Shown: piece after piece, positions 1-5,851 of the stretch
Position numbering within the stretch: position 1 is the first letter of the stretch
Layout: every line of letters starts with the position of its first letter
Source: Candidatus Nitrosopumilus sp.
Lineage (GTDB): Archaea > Thermoproteota > Nitrososphaeria > Nitrososphaerales > Nitrosopumilaceae
Length of the DNA stretch: 5,926 nt
Direction: 5' to 3'
Assembly (NCBI GenBank): GCA_018657375.1
Contig: JABHXI010000080.1
Span: forward strand, 1-5,926
The notes under the pieces: model-generated
What the model saw: the letters and a program-made list of their open reading frames with translations, nothing else
Databases searched by the model: none
Told to the model about the DNA's origin: nothing
Position numbers and translations under genes: made by a program

Positions 1-450
1 AGATGCTTTATCAAAAAGAACATCGCCATTATCAGGATAATCTTCCAGTATACGATTACAACAATAAATAGATTCATCGAATTTATTCATAGAAAATAAA
101 ATACGCTCCTTATGATACAACACAATATTATAATTTGAATTCTTTTTTAAAATATCATCACAAATAGATAATGCCTCAATTAAATTTCCTTGTTTGCGGA
201 AAGAAGATATTTTGTTGATTAACACGGATAAATCATCAGGACATATCTCCAAAGCAAGTTCATAGCATTTCATTGCACTGGCAAAATCTTTGAGTTTACT
301 TAGAGCATATCCTTTATTGTTAAGAGAACTGATATGTTTTGGATCGTCATCTAGAATTTTGTCATAATAGGAAATTGCTTGCTGAAATTTTCCTTGTAAA
401 AATAAGCGATTACCTTCATCTAAAATTGAATTTATTTTAGGATCAGTCAT
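1..450 (-). CDS. TPR-repeat protein, C-terminus beyond window edge
   Basis: The reading frame opens with ATG at 450 and stays open to base 1, giving 150 residues with no stop, so the protein is truncated by the window. After a short N-terminus (MTDPKIN) the sequence falls into tetratricopeptide repeats of exactly 34 residues: about 8-41, 42-75, 76-109, 110-143 and the start of a fifth at 144. Each has the TPR signature of a small residue near position 8 (G or S), a K/N-F/L pair, an Ala/Ser at position 20 and a Pro or Asn near position 32 (DDDP, EICP, KKNS, EDYP). TPRs form helical solenoids that bind other proteins; there is no signal peptide or membrane segment in the visible part, so it is probably cytoplasmic. 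Its ATG lies two bases after the stop of the upstream reductase gene, so the two are probably co-transcribed. The partner and role cannot be read from the sequence. Confidence 0.88.
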   Translation of the reverse strand, partial: MTDPKINSILDEGNRLFLQGKFQQAISYYDKILDDDPKHISSLNNKGYALSKLKDFASAMKCYELALEICPDDLSVLINKISSFRKQGNLIEALSICDDILKKNSNYNIVLYHKERILFSMNKFDESIYCCNRILEDYPDNGDVLFDKAS

Positions 451-452
451 AA

Positions 453-1532
453 CTAATCAGAATTAGGTTTAATCAGAATTTTGCCAAAAAGACCTTTACC
501 GTTTAGCATTTTATTATGAGCGTTAACTGCGTCATCTAAAGAATATTCAGAATCAATAACGGATTTGATTTTACCTTTTGACATCCAGTAGAAACCCTCT
601 TCTAATTCAGCTCGAGTGCCCTGAGTAGAGCCTAAAATGTTAATTCCTTTAAAGAAAATATGCCGTAAGTCTGTTTTAGCGTCATATCCAGTTGTAGCAC
701 CGGTTGTGACAATAGTTCCACCGTAATTTAACAAAGTCAGCTCCTTATTCCAATGCGAACCACCAATGTGCTCAAAAATTACATCAACACCAGGAACGTC
801 ACCATTAGGTTTAGGAATTTTTTTTGCAATTGCTCTGACTTCTTTGTGCCAGTCATCTTTTCTGTGGTCAACTGCAAAGTCCGCTCCCAATGAAAGTAAT
901 TTGTCTAGTTTGTCTGGACTTGCTGTCGCAATAACAGTACAGCCAAATAATTTTGCAATTTGAATTCCAAAAGTTCCAATTCCAGAACTTCCGCCCATTA
1001 TCAACACCAGTTGTCCAGGTTGAATTTTAGCTCTACCAACTAGCATGTGCCATGAAGTTAACAAGGTCATTGATGCAGCTGCTGCTTGATCATAGGACAC
1101 GCCTTCTGGAATTTTAAGTACATTAACTTCAGGCAAATGTGTAAATTGACAGTAACCTCCCCAAAGAGGTCCAGTTTCAAAACCCCAAATTGTTCTTTTT
1201 TTACAATCAAATTCTCGTCCACTAGTACAAGATTTACAAACTCTGCATGACATATTTCCATGAGAAACTACTCTATCTCCAACCTTGATATTTTTAACAT
1301 CGGAACCTATTGCAACAACTTCGCCTGCAGCATCCGTACCAGAAATATGAGGCAAAGGTATTGCCAGTGGTTTACCTCGCATGCCCCAAATATCATCGTA
1401 ATTTAGTGCTGCAGATATTACTTTGAAGACAACTTCATTAGAACGTGGTTCAGGTTTAGGTATATTTTTAATTTTTAAAATTTTAGAAAAATCGTTATCG
1501 ATTGTGTATTCATCATATACTAATGCCCTCAT
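453..1532 (-). CDS. MDR-family enoyl-CoA reductase-like protein, probable acryloyl-CoA reductase (annotated as zinc alcohol dehydrogenase)
   Basis: Full-length 359-residue medium-chain dehydrogenase/reductase. The GroES-like domain is about residues 1-140. The Rossmann domain begins at VLIMGGSSGIG (176-186); ATASPDK after the second strand has no acidic residue, which favours NADPH. Four cysteines (96, 99, 102, 110; CX2CX2CX7C) form the structural-zinc loop. The usual catalytic-zinc ligands are absent: LNYDDIW replaces the Cys46 region, GTD (64-66) replaces GHE, and ASMT (153-156) has no Cys. This argues against an alcohol dehydrogenase. Several stretches recall crotonyl-CoA carboxylase/reductases: NYDDIW (44-49), TIWGFET (114-120), FEH (253-255), GATTGYD (278-284). 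The inferred role is NADPH-dependent reduction of acryloyl-CoA to propionyl-CoA in the HP/HB cycle. The alternative is a quinone-reductase-like MDR of unknown substrate. The ATG at 1532 is preceded by a TATA-like box at leaderless spacing. Confidence 0.8.
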   Translation of the reverse strand: MRALVYDEYTIDNDFSKILKIKNIPKPEPRSNEVVFKVISAALNYDDIWGMRGKPLAIPLPHISGTDAAGEVVAIGSDVKNIKVGDRVVSHGNMSCRVCKSCTSGREFDCKKRTIWGFETGPLWGGYCQFTHLPEVNVLKIPEGVSYDQAAAASMTLLTSWHMLVGRAKIQPGQLVLIMGGSSGIGTFGIQIAKLFGCTVIATASPDKLDKLLSLGADFAVDHRKDDWHKEVRAIAKKIPKPNGDVPGVDVIFEHIGGSHWNKELTLLNYGGTIVTTGATTGYDAKTDLRHIFFKGINILGSTQGTRAELEEGFYWMSKGKIKSVIDSEYSLDDAVNAHNKMLNGKGLFGKILIKPNSD

Positions 1533-1554
1533 GGTTTCTTTCTAGATTTTAGAG

Positions 1555-1560
1555 ATATAT
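1555..1560 (-). promoter_or_regulatory. TATA-like box of the MDR reductase-TPR operon
   Basis: On the minus strand the sequence reads AATCATATATCTCT; the ATATAT core lies about 23-28 bases before the ATG at 1532. That is the archaeal TBP-site distance if transcription starts at or next to the start codon. There is no Shine-Dalgarno sequence in AGAAAGAAACC just before the ATG, consistent with a leaderless mRNA. This is inferred from spacing only. Confidence 0.5.
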
Positions 1561-1589
1561 GATTTATCAGAATCGTTTAGACCATAAAC

Positions 1590-1597
1590 AATTATAA
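1590..1597 (+). promoter_or_regulatory. TATA-like box of the csl4-pheA operon
   Basis: AATTATAA is centred about 26 bases before the ATG at 1620, the expected archaeal TATA position for a leaderless transcript. The following CAACAGAATTTAGATT contains no Shine-Dalgarno-like purine block. It shares the 87-bp intergenic region with the divergent reductase promoter. Confidence 0.5.
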
Positions 1598-1619
1598 TCA
1601 TAACAACAGAATTTAGATT

Positions 1620-2171
1620 ATGTCAGATAATTCAGTATTCCCAGGAGATAAAATAGCATCAATTGAGGAATATGAGGCAGGTCACAATACTTTTGATGAC
1701 GGAGATATGGTTAGAGCAGCAACAATGGGTGAAAAAGATGTGGATAAGGAAACAAGAATAGCAAATGTCAATCATCCAAAACTTCTATCAATTCCAAAAG
1801 TAGGAGACGTCATAATTGGAACAGTAGCAGCAGTAATGTCATCAATGATTGCAGTTACAATTGATTACATTAATGGAAAACCAACCACTTCAAAAGTGGA
1901 ATGTATTTGTGGTACACGAAATATGAGAATAAGAAACGTAGCGCTAGTTAATGATATAGCAACATTAAAAATTGTCGCTCATCTTAATGGAACAATTCAT
2001 GCAGTTATGGATGAAAAAGAATTAGGAATTATGTTTACAAAATGTAGAAAATGCGGAGGAAAAGTTGTTACAATGCGTGATGCCATTAAATGTACAGATT
2101 GTTCATGGATAGATGAAAGAAAACTTTCTTCAAATTTTGGTAAAACTGATTTCGTGCATTTAACAGAATAA
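1620..2171 (+). CDS. csl4: Exosome complex RNA-binding protein Csl4
   Basis: A 183-residue protein with the three-part layout of archaeal Csl4. The N-terminal domain carries FPGDKIASIEEYEAG (7-21), matching the family's PGD...EE(Y/F)..G motif. An S1-type OB domain follows from about VGDVIIGTV (61-69) to residue 135. The C-terminus is a zinc ribbon, CRKC (142-145) and CTDC... with Cys158 and Cys161. Csl4 sits on the cap of the archaeal exosome (Rrp41-Rrp42 ring), where it binds RNA and helps recruit DnaG, assisting 3'-5' RNA decay and tailing in the cytoplasm. The S1 domain contains an extra CICG (95-98) not expected in a standard S1 fold. The gene leads a two-gene unit, with pheA starting four bases after its stop. 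Length and domain order are normal for the family. Confidence 0.88.
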   Translation: MSDNSVFPGDKIASIEEYEAGHNTFDDGDMVRAATMGEKDVDKETRIANVNHPKLLSIPKVGDVIIGTVAAVMSSMIAVTIDYINGKPTTSKVECICGTRNMRIRNVALVNDIATLKIVAHLNGTIHAVMDEKELGIMFTKCRKCGGKVVTMRDAIKCTDCSWIDERKLSSNFGKTDFVHLTE

Positions 2172-2175
2172 AGAA

Positions 2176-2991
2176 ATGACAAGTGTTTCGTTCCAAGGTG
2201 AACGAGGGGCATATAGTGAAGCTGCAGCAAAATCTTTTTTTAATAAAAATATCAAAACAATTCCATTTCATACGTTTGCAGAAATTTTACAAAATACATC
2301 TAAAAACATAACGCAGTATTCAATTTTACCTGTAGAAAATTCATTGGAAGGAAGTGTAGGAGAAAGTTATGATTTATTATATTCAACAGATCTAAATGCA
2401 ACTGGAGAAACATATCATAAAATTGAACATTGTTTAATTGGAATTGGCAAAATAGAAGAAATAGATACAGTGTATTCACACCCACAGGCTTTAGGTCAAT
2501 GTAGAAAATTTATTGAAAAAAATAATATGAAAACAATTCCCACATACGATACAGCAGGTAGTGTAAAAATTATTCAAGAATTAAATAAAAATAATTGTGC
2601 GTGTATTGCAAGTAAAGAAGCTGCTGCAATTTACAATATGCCCATTATTACTAAAAATATTGCAAATAACCCCAACAACTATACCAGATTTCTAATATTA
2701 TCTAAAGATGAATCTTTAGAAACGGAAAATGATAAAACTTCAATTATTTTTTCAATAAAACATGAACCAGGTTCACTGTATAGAATCATAGAAAATTTTA
2801 ATAAAAATAATATTAACTTAACAAAAATAGAATCAAGACCCACAAAATCCAACACGTGGGAATATAATTTCCATGTAGATTTTGAAGGTCATCAAAAAAA
2901 CAACAACATTTCAGAAATGTTAGATAAAATTAAAAAAGATACACTTTTTATGAAAATTCTGGGATCTTATCCATCTGTAAAATTAGGCTAG
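2176..2991 (+). CDS. pheA: Prephenate dehydratase
   Basis: A 271-residue monofunctional prephenate dehydratase, which decarboxylates and dehydrates prephenate to phenylpyruvate, the penultimate step of phenylalanine synthesis. The catalytic domain occupies about residues 1-180: the family start FQGERGAYSE (6-15), LPVENSLEGSVGE (51-63), SHPQALGQC (101-109), the Ser/Thr-rich DTAGS (125-129), and the TRF motif (170-172) whose Thr is the key catalytic residue. A C-terminal ACT domain (about 188-271) has GSLY (199-202, corresponding to the GALV motif) and ESRP (219-222), the two motifs that bind L-phenylalanine for feedback inhibition, so the enzyme is likely Phe-regulated. No chorismate mutase domain is fused. 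The start fits the family because the first strand begins at residue 3. It follows csl4 by four bases with no clear ribosome binding site. Confidence 0.95.
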   Translation: MTSVSFQGERGAYSEAAAKSFFNKNIKTIPFHTFAEILQNTSKNITQYSILPVENSLEGSVGESYDLLYSTDLNATGETYHKIEHCLIGIGKIEEIDTVYSHPQALGQCRKFIEKNNMKTIPTYDTAGSVKIIQELNKNNCACIASKEAAAIYNMPIITKNIANNPNNYTRFLILSKDESLETENDKTSIIFSIKHEPGSLYRIIENFNKNNINLTKIESRPTKSNTWEYNFHVDFEGHQKNNNISEMLDKIKKDTLFMKILGSYPSVKLG

Positions 2992-2997
2992 AAGCCT
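2985..2997. terminator. Small inverted repeat at the convergent gene ends, possible bidirectional terminator
   Basis: AGGCT, three bases AGA, then AGCCT form a perfect 5-bp stem with a 3-nt loop. It is followed by TTTT on the plus strand (2997-3000) and by AATTTT on the minus strand (T4 at 2979-2982). Both stop codons lie inside the stem-loop. Archaeal termination depends mainly on U-tracts, so the T4 runs may matter more than the short stem. The stem is weak and may be chance. Confidence 0.35.
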
Positions 2998-3458
2998 TTT
3001 GGTTTACGTAATGTAAAACCTAAACTAAATCCCAAGATAACCACTCCAGATGTAATCACCATAAAATCAAATGTAATTCCAAAAGGATCAGGTGTCTGAT
3101 TGGTATTAGCTATAATTTCTAATTCACTGGCACCCGTATTTTGAATTACAATTATTGTTTGACCATCTTCAGCATGGGTCCAATCTAAAACTAATTCTTT
3201 TTTGTAAGAAGTGTTTGGCATGTTTAAGCCATCGCCAGGACTGGTAAGTTTAAGATCAAATGAATCTCCGATAATTGCCATATATTGTGGTGCATCTCGC
3301 GGTGCAGGAATTGTAAAGAATTCGGAATCACCGGGAGATATAACAAAATTTTCATTCATAGAAATTGTTGGTGCTAAAGAATTAACTAATGCAAAAGCGC
3401 CCAGCCCAATTACAAGGCTGCCAACAACCAATCCAATAACAGTTCTTGCAGCTAACAT
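2988..3458 (-). CDS. Hypothetical small membrane protein with two transmembrane segments
   Basis: I do not recognise a named family for this 156-residue protein. A hydrophobic helix at about residues 5-28 (TVIGLVVGSLVIGLGAFALV) could be an uncleaved signal anchor. A roughly 100-residue polar, beta-prone region follows (about 30-128), with phrases such as SPGDSEFFTIPAP (41-53) and alternating strands at 88-117. A second hydrophobic segment (about 130-149) ends in the basic tail RKPKGF. The positive end suggests both termini are cytoplasmic and the middle domain is outside. The outer domain has two N-glycosylation sequons, NTS (82-84) and NQT (120-122), plausible for an archaeal surface protein. 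It lies 35 bases after guaB on the same strand and may be read through from it or from its own weak promoter. No cysteines are present. Confidence 0.75.
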   Translation of the reverse strand: MLAARTVIGLVVGSLVIGLGAFALVNSLAPTISMNENFVISPGDSEFFTIPAPRDAPQYMAIIGDSFDLKLTSPGDGLNMPNTSYKKELVLDWTHAEDGQTIIVIQNTGASELEIIANTNQTPDPFGITFDFMVITSGVVILGFSLGFTLRKPKGF

Positions 3459-3483
3459 AATAAAATGACTTTAGATACTGCTT

Positions 3484-3490
3484 AAAAAAT
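3484..3490 (-). promoter_or_regulatory. T-rich element between guaB and the membrane protein gene: U-tract terminator or TATA-like box
   Basis: On the minus strand GGTAATTTTTTAAGC begins just after the guaB stop and contains six consecutive T. It is a plausible U-tract terminator for guaB. It also sits about 26-32 bases before the ATG at 3458, so it could act as a poor TATA box for the downstream gene. The sequence alone cannot separate these roles. Confidence 0.3.
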
Positions 3491-3493
3491 TAC

Positions 3494-4921
3494 CTACATC
3501 AAAGAAACATCATGAGGCTGACTTTCTGCAAATCCAGCTCTTGACATTTTTATAAATTCAGCATTTGTTTGCATTTGAGAAATTGTATGTGCACCACAAT
3601 AGCTCAAACCAGAACGAACACCACCAGTAAGTTGCTTTAGAATGTCTACAACAGATCCTTTGTATGGGACCATTGCTTCAACACCCTCTGCAACATAATC
3701 GTTAAGATCATCAAAAGACGTAGAACCGGTTTCTTTAGATTTTCTTCCAATAGAGGCTCCAAGAGAGGCCATTCCACGATATATTTTGAAACGCTTTCCA
3801 TTCTTTGTTAATACGGTTCCAGGGGATTCATCAGTTCCTCCCAACATACTTCCAACCATAACAGTTGAGGCACCAGCTGCTAATGCTTTTGTAGCATCAC
3901 CTGAAGTTCTAGTTCCACCATCAGAAATAATTGGAATACCATAATCCCGTCCTACTTTTGCACAATCCATTACTGCTGTTAGTTGAGGAACTCCTGAACC
4001 AGTAATTACTCTGGTTATACAAATGGAACCTGAACCAACACCAACTTTTACCGCATCAACTCCTGCTTTCATTAAATCTTCAGCACCTTGAGCAGTTGCA
4101 ATATTTCCTGCAATTAATTCACAATTAGGGAATGCTTTTTTGATATGTTTTACAGTACTGATTGCATTTTCACTATGACCATGAGCAATATCAACAACTA
4201 GAGTATCAGCACCTGCTTCTAAAAGAGATTCACTTCTTTCTAAAAAGTCACCTTTAACCCCAACTGCGGCTCCAACAAGAGGGCGACCTTTACCATCTTT
4301 GGACGCATTTGGATAGGCAGCATTATTTGTTATGTCCTTGCTTGTAATCAAGCCTTTTACGAATCCAGATTCGTCAACTAAAGGTAGTTTTTCAATTCTA
4401 TGTTTATGTAAAAGATCTTTTGCGTCATCAATAGATATGCCATATTTTGCAGTAACAACATCTTTAGTCATTACATCCTGAATAAGATCTTTAGAATTTG
4501 CAAATAACAAATCTCTTTCAGTAACAATACCAATTAACTTTGAGCTAGAATCAACGACCAATAATCCAGAAATATCTTTATCGTCAGCATAATCTAATGC
4601 AGTTTCAATTGTTTTATCAGCAGTTATAGAATAAGGGTTTTCAATCATTACGCTACCAGATCGCTTTACCTTAAGAACTTCATTTGCTTGTTCTTGAATT
4701 GTTAAAAATCTGTGAATTATTCCAATGCCTCCCGCACGTGCAATTGCTACAGCCATGGATGATTCAGTAACAGTATCCATATTGGCACTCACAAAAGGGA
4801 TGTTTAGAGAAATGTTTCTAGATAATTGAGTTGTTAGACTAGTTTGACTTCTACTTGTTATATCAGAATATTTGGGTACGAGAAGAACGTCGTCAAATGT
4901 TAATCCTTCTTTCAATTCCAA
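3494..4921 (-). CDS. guaB: IMP dehydrogenase (TTG start)
   Basis: A 475-residue inosine-5'-monophosphate dehydrogenase, oxidising IMP to XMP with NAD+, the committed step to GMP. The TIM barrel opens with [12 protein letters not shown] (5-16). It is interrupted by two CBS domains (about 92-145 and 150-200), which sense adenine/guanine nucleotides in this family. The barrel resumes at LVGAAVGV (215-222). The catalytic loop is GSGSICITR (296-304) with nucleophile Cys301 and Thr303. IMP-phosphate binding residues lie in [10 protein letters not shown] (333-342) and [12 protein letters not shown] (357-368), and [10 protein letters not shown] is at 381-390. The C-terminus AESQPHDV is typical. The mobile flap lacks the expected Arg-Tyr pair (see findings). 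No ATG or GTG start lies between the upstream in-frame stop and the conserved N-terminus, so TTG at 4921 is the best start (TTG at 4915 is possible). It lies 44 bases after folP. Confidence 0.95.
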   Translation of the reverse strand: MELKEGLTFDDVLLVPKYSDITSRSQTSLTTQLSRNISLNIPFVSANMDTVTESSMAVAIARAGGIGIIHRFLTIQEQANEVLKVKRSGSVMIENPYSITADKTIETALDYADDKDISGLLVVDSSSKLIGIVTERDLLFANSKDLIQDVMTKDVVTAKYGISIDDAKDLLHKHRIEKLPLVDESGFVKGLITSKDITNNAAYPNASKDGKGRPLVGAAVGVKGDFLERSESLLEAGADTLVVDIAHGHSENAISTVKHIKKAFPNCELIAGNIATAQGAEDLMKAGVDAVKVGVGSGSICITRVITGSGVPQLTAVMDCAKVGRDYGIPIISDGGTRTSGDATKALAAGASTVMVGSMLGGTDESPGTVLTKNGKRFKIYRGMASLGASIGRKSKETGSTSFDDLNDYVAEGVEAMVPYKGSVVDILKQLTGGVRSGLSYCGAHTISQMQTNAEFIKMSRAGFAESQPHDVSLM

Positions 4922-4940
4922 TGAAACCTTGTTGTAAAAG

Positions 4941-4957
4941 TAAAATATTGATTATAA
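4941..4957 (-). promoter_or_regulatory. Candidate guaB TATA region
   Basis: Reading towards guaB, the gap after folP contains TTATAAT (4957-4951) and ATATTTTA (4948-4941), centred about 33 and 23 bases before the TTG start. Either could be a TBP site, giving a transcript with a leader of several bases or a leaderless one. This suggests guaB can be transcribed independently of folP. AAGGT lies four bases before the TTG and is only a weak Shine-Dalgarno candidate. Confidence 0.4.
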
Positions 4958-4965
4958 GCCTTGTG

Positions 4966-5817
4966 TTATTTTGATAGTTTTGAAGCAATTGTAATAGCGT
5001 CTCTAGTAGCCATTACATTATGAGTACGAATAAGATCGGCTCCATTTAAAACAGATATTGCTTCAGCAGTGATAGATCCAAACAATCGATCAGAAGGATT
5101 CTCTTTTTCTAAAATATTACCAATAATGGATTTATTTGAAACGGATATCAAAATAGGATAATTCATTTTAATAGAATTTAGATTTTTAATTACAGATAGA
5201 TCTCTTTCAACCCAATCAGTTTTAATTTTTGTAAAAAATTCACCTTTCCCTGTTTTTCTAAAAAAACCAATTGCAGGATCTAGTACAATTTTTTTATCAG
5301 AAATGTTAGATTTTTTAGCAATTTTTAAGCTATCTCGAAAAAGTTTTTTTGTTGAATTTATAGCACTTCCAGATATGGTTTTAGAATCATATGCACATAA
5401 AATTAATGAAGGCTGAAATTTAGAAATTACATCCTTCATTTGTACATCATATTTTAATCCTGAAATATCATTGATTATTTCAACATCATGCTCTAAAGCA
5501 TTTTTAGCTACACTAGATCTACATGTGTCTACAGATATTGGAAGATTAGTATTATCTTGAATAATTTTTACAGCGTTAAGAATTCTTGTAGATTCTACTT
5601 TTTCAGATACACTAGTAGACAAATATGGGGCAGTGGACATTCCCCCTACATCAATAAAGTCTGCACCGTCATTTTCCATTTGAATTACTGTATTTTTGAT
5701 TTTCATACGAGTAGTATTGATTGATTTTTTGTAAAATGATTCTGGGCTAGTATTCAAGATACCTACAATTCGTACAGGATTACTCCCACCAACAGAAATA
5801 TTTGCAATTTTTGCCAT
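4966..5817 (-). CDS. folP: Dihydropteroate synthase-like protein
   Basis: A 283-residue TIM-barrel pterin-binding enzyme that joins 6-hydroxymethyl-dihydropterin diphosphate to a p-aminobenzoate-type substrate. Numbering from the chosen start: GILNTSPESF (19-28) corresponds to loop 1 G(I/V)(L/V)N(V/L)TPDSF; FIDVGGMSTAP (54-64) to loop 2; ISVDT (94-98) and INDISG (115-120) carry pterin-site Asp97 and Asn116; IVLDPAIGF (177-185) matches (L/V)LDPGIGF; ISVSNKSIIG (224-233) matches SRKSF(I/L)G; RTHNV (264-268) matches R(V/T)HDV. Asn22, Asp97, Asp180, Lys229, Arg264 and His266 are kept, so pterin and phosphate binding look intact, but loop 2 and the SRK motif are altered. An ATG eight codons upstream (5841) would also work. 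I prefer 5817 because MAKIAN starts just before the first strand and leaves 34 bases to the divergent gene for promoters. Confidence 0.88.
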   Translation of the reverse strand: MAKIANISVGGSNPVRIVGILNTSPESFYKKSINTTRMKIKNTVIQMENDGADFIDVGGMSTAPYLSTSVSEKVESTRILNAVKIIQDNTNLPISVDTCRSSVAKNALEHDVEIINDISGLKYDVQMKDVISKFQPSLILCAYDSKTISGSAINSTKKLFRDSLKIAKKSNISDKKIVLDPAIGFFRKTGKGEFFTKIKTDWVERDLSVIKNLNSIKMNYPILISVSNKSIIGNILEKENPSDRLFGSITAEAISVLNGADLIRTHNVMATRDAITIASKLSK

Positions 5818-5851
5818 ATAGTTTATCAAAACCTCATACAATTTGAGTGAT
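5818..5851. promoter_or_regulatory. Compact divergent promoter region between folP and the mptE-like gene
   Basis: Only 34 bases separate the preferred folP ATG (minus) from the ATG of the plus-strand gene. Towards the right gene, TTTATCAAA (5822-5830) lies about 22-30 bases upstream and could be its TATA element. Towards folP, AAATTGTAT (5845-5837) lies at a similar distance, but TGATATGA (5848-5855) is an alternative. The TBP sites would nearly touch, so the two genes may share or compete for initiation factors. The individual boxes are uncertain. Confidence 0.3.

Noticed and set aside
766..963. 65-codon plus-strand open frame antisense to the reductase
   Set aside because: It lies wholly inside a well-supported gene, has no recognisable motif and has no promoter or start context of its own.
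1067..1261. 64-codon minus-strand open frame inside the reductase in another frame
   Set aside because: Overlaps the zinc-loop coding region, whose frame is fixed by conserved motifs.
1997..2271. Two minus-strand open frames (61 and 77 codons) opposite the end of csl4 and the start of pheA
   Set aside because: Both overlap strongly supported genes, and their Cys/His/Phe-rich translations reflect antisense of Lys- and Glu-rich coding sequence.
2300..2485. 61-codon minus-strand open frame opposite pheA
   Set aside because: Antisense shadow; its Leu/Phe/Asn-rich composition follows from the coding strand.
3211..3468. 85-codon plus-strand open frame opposite the small membrane protein
   Set aside because: The minus-strand reading has membrane segments, sequons and a good operon position, while this frame has no domain features and looks like a shadow.
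5818..5841. folP start at the upstream ATG, adding MYEVLINY
   Set aside because: It would leave only 10 bases to the divergent ATG and the added residues match no family feature; kept only as an alternative.
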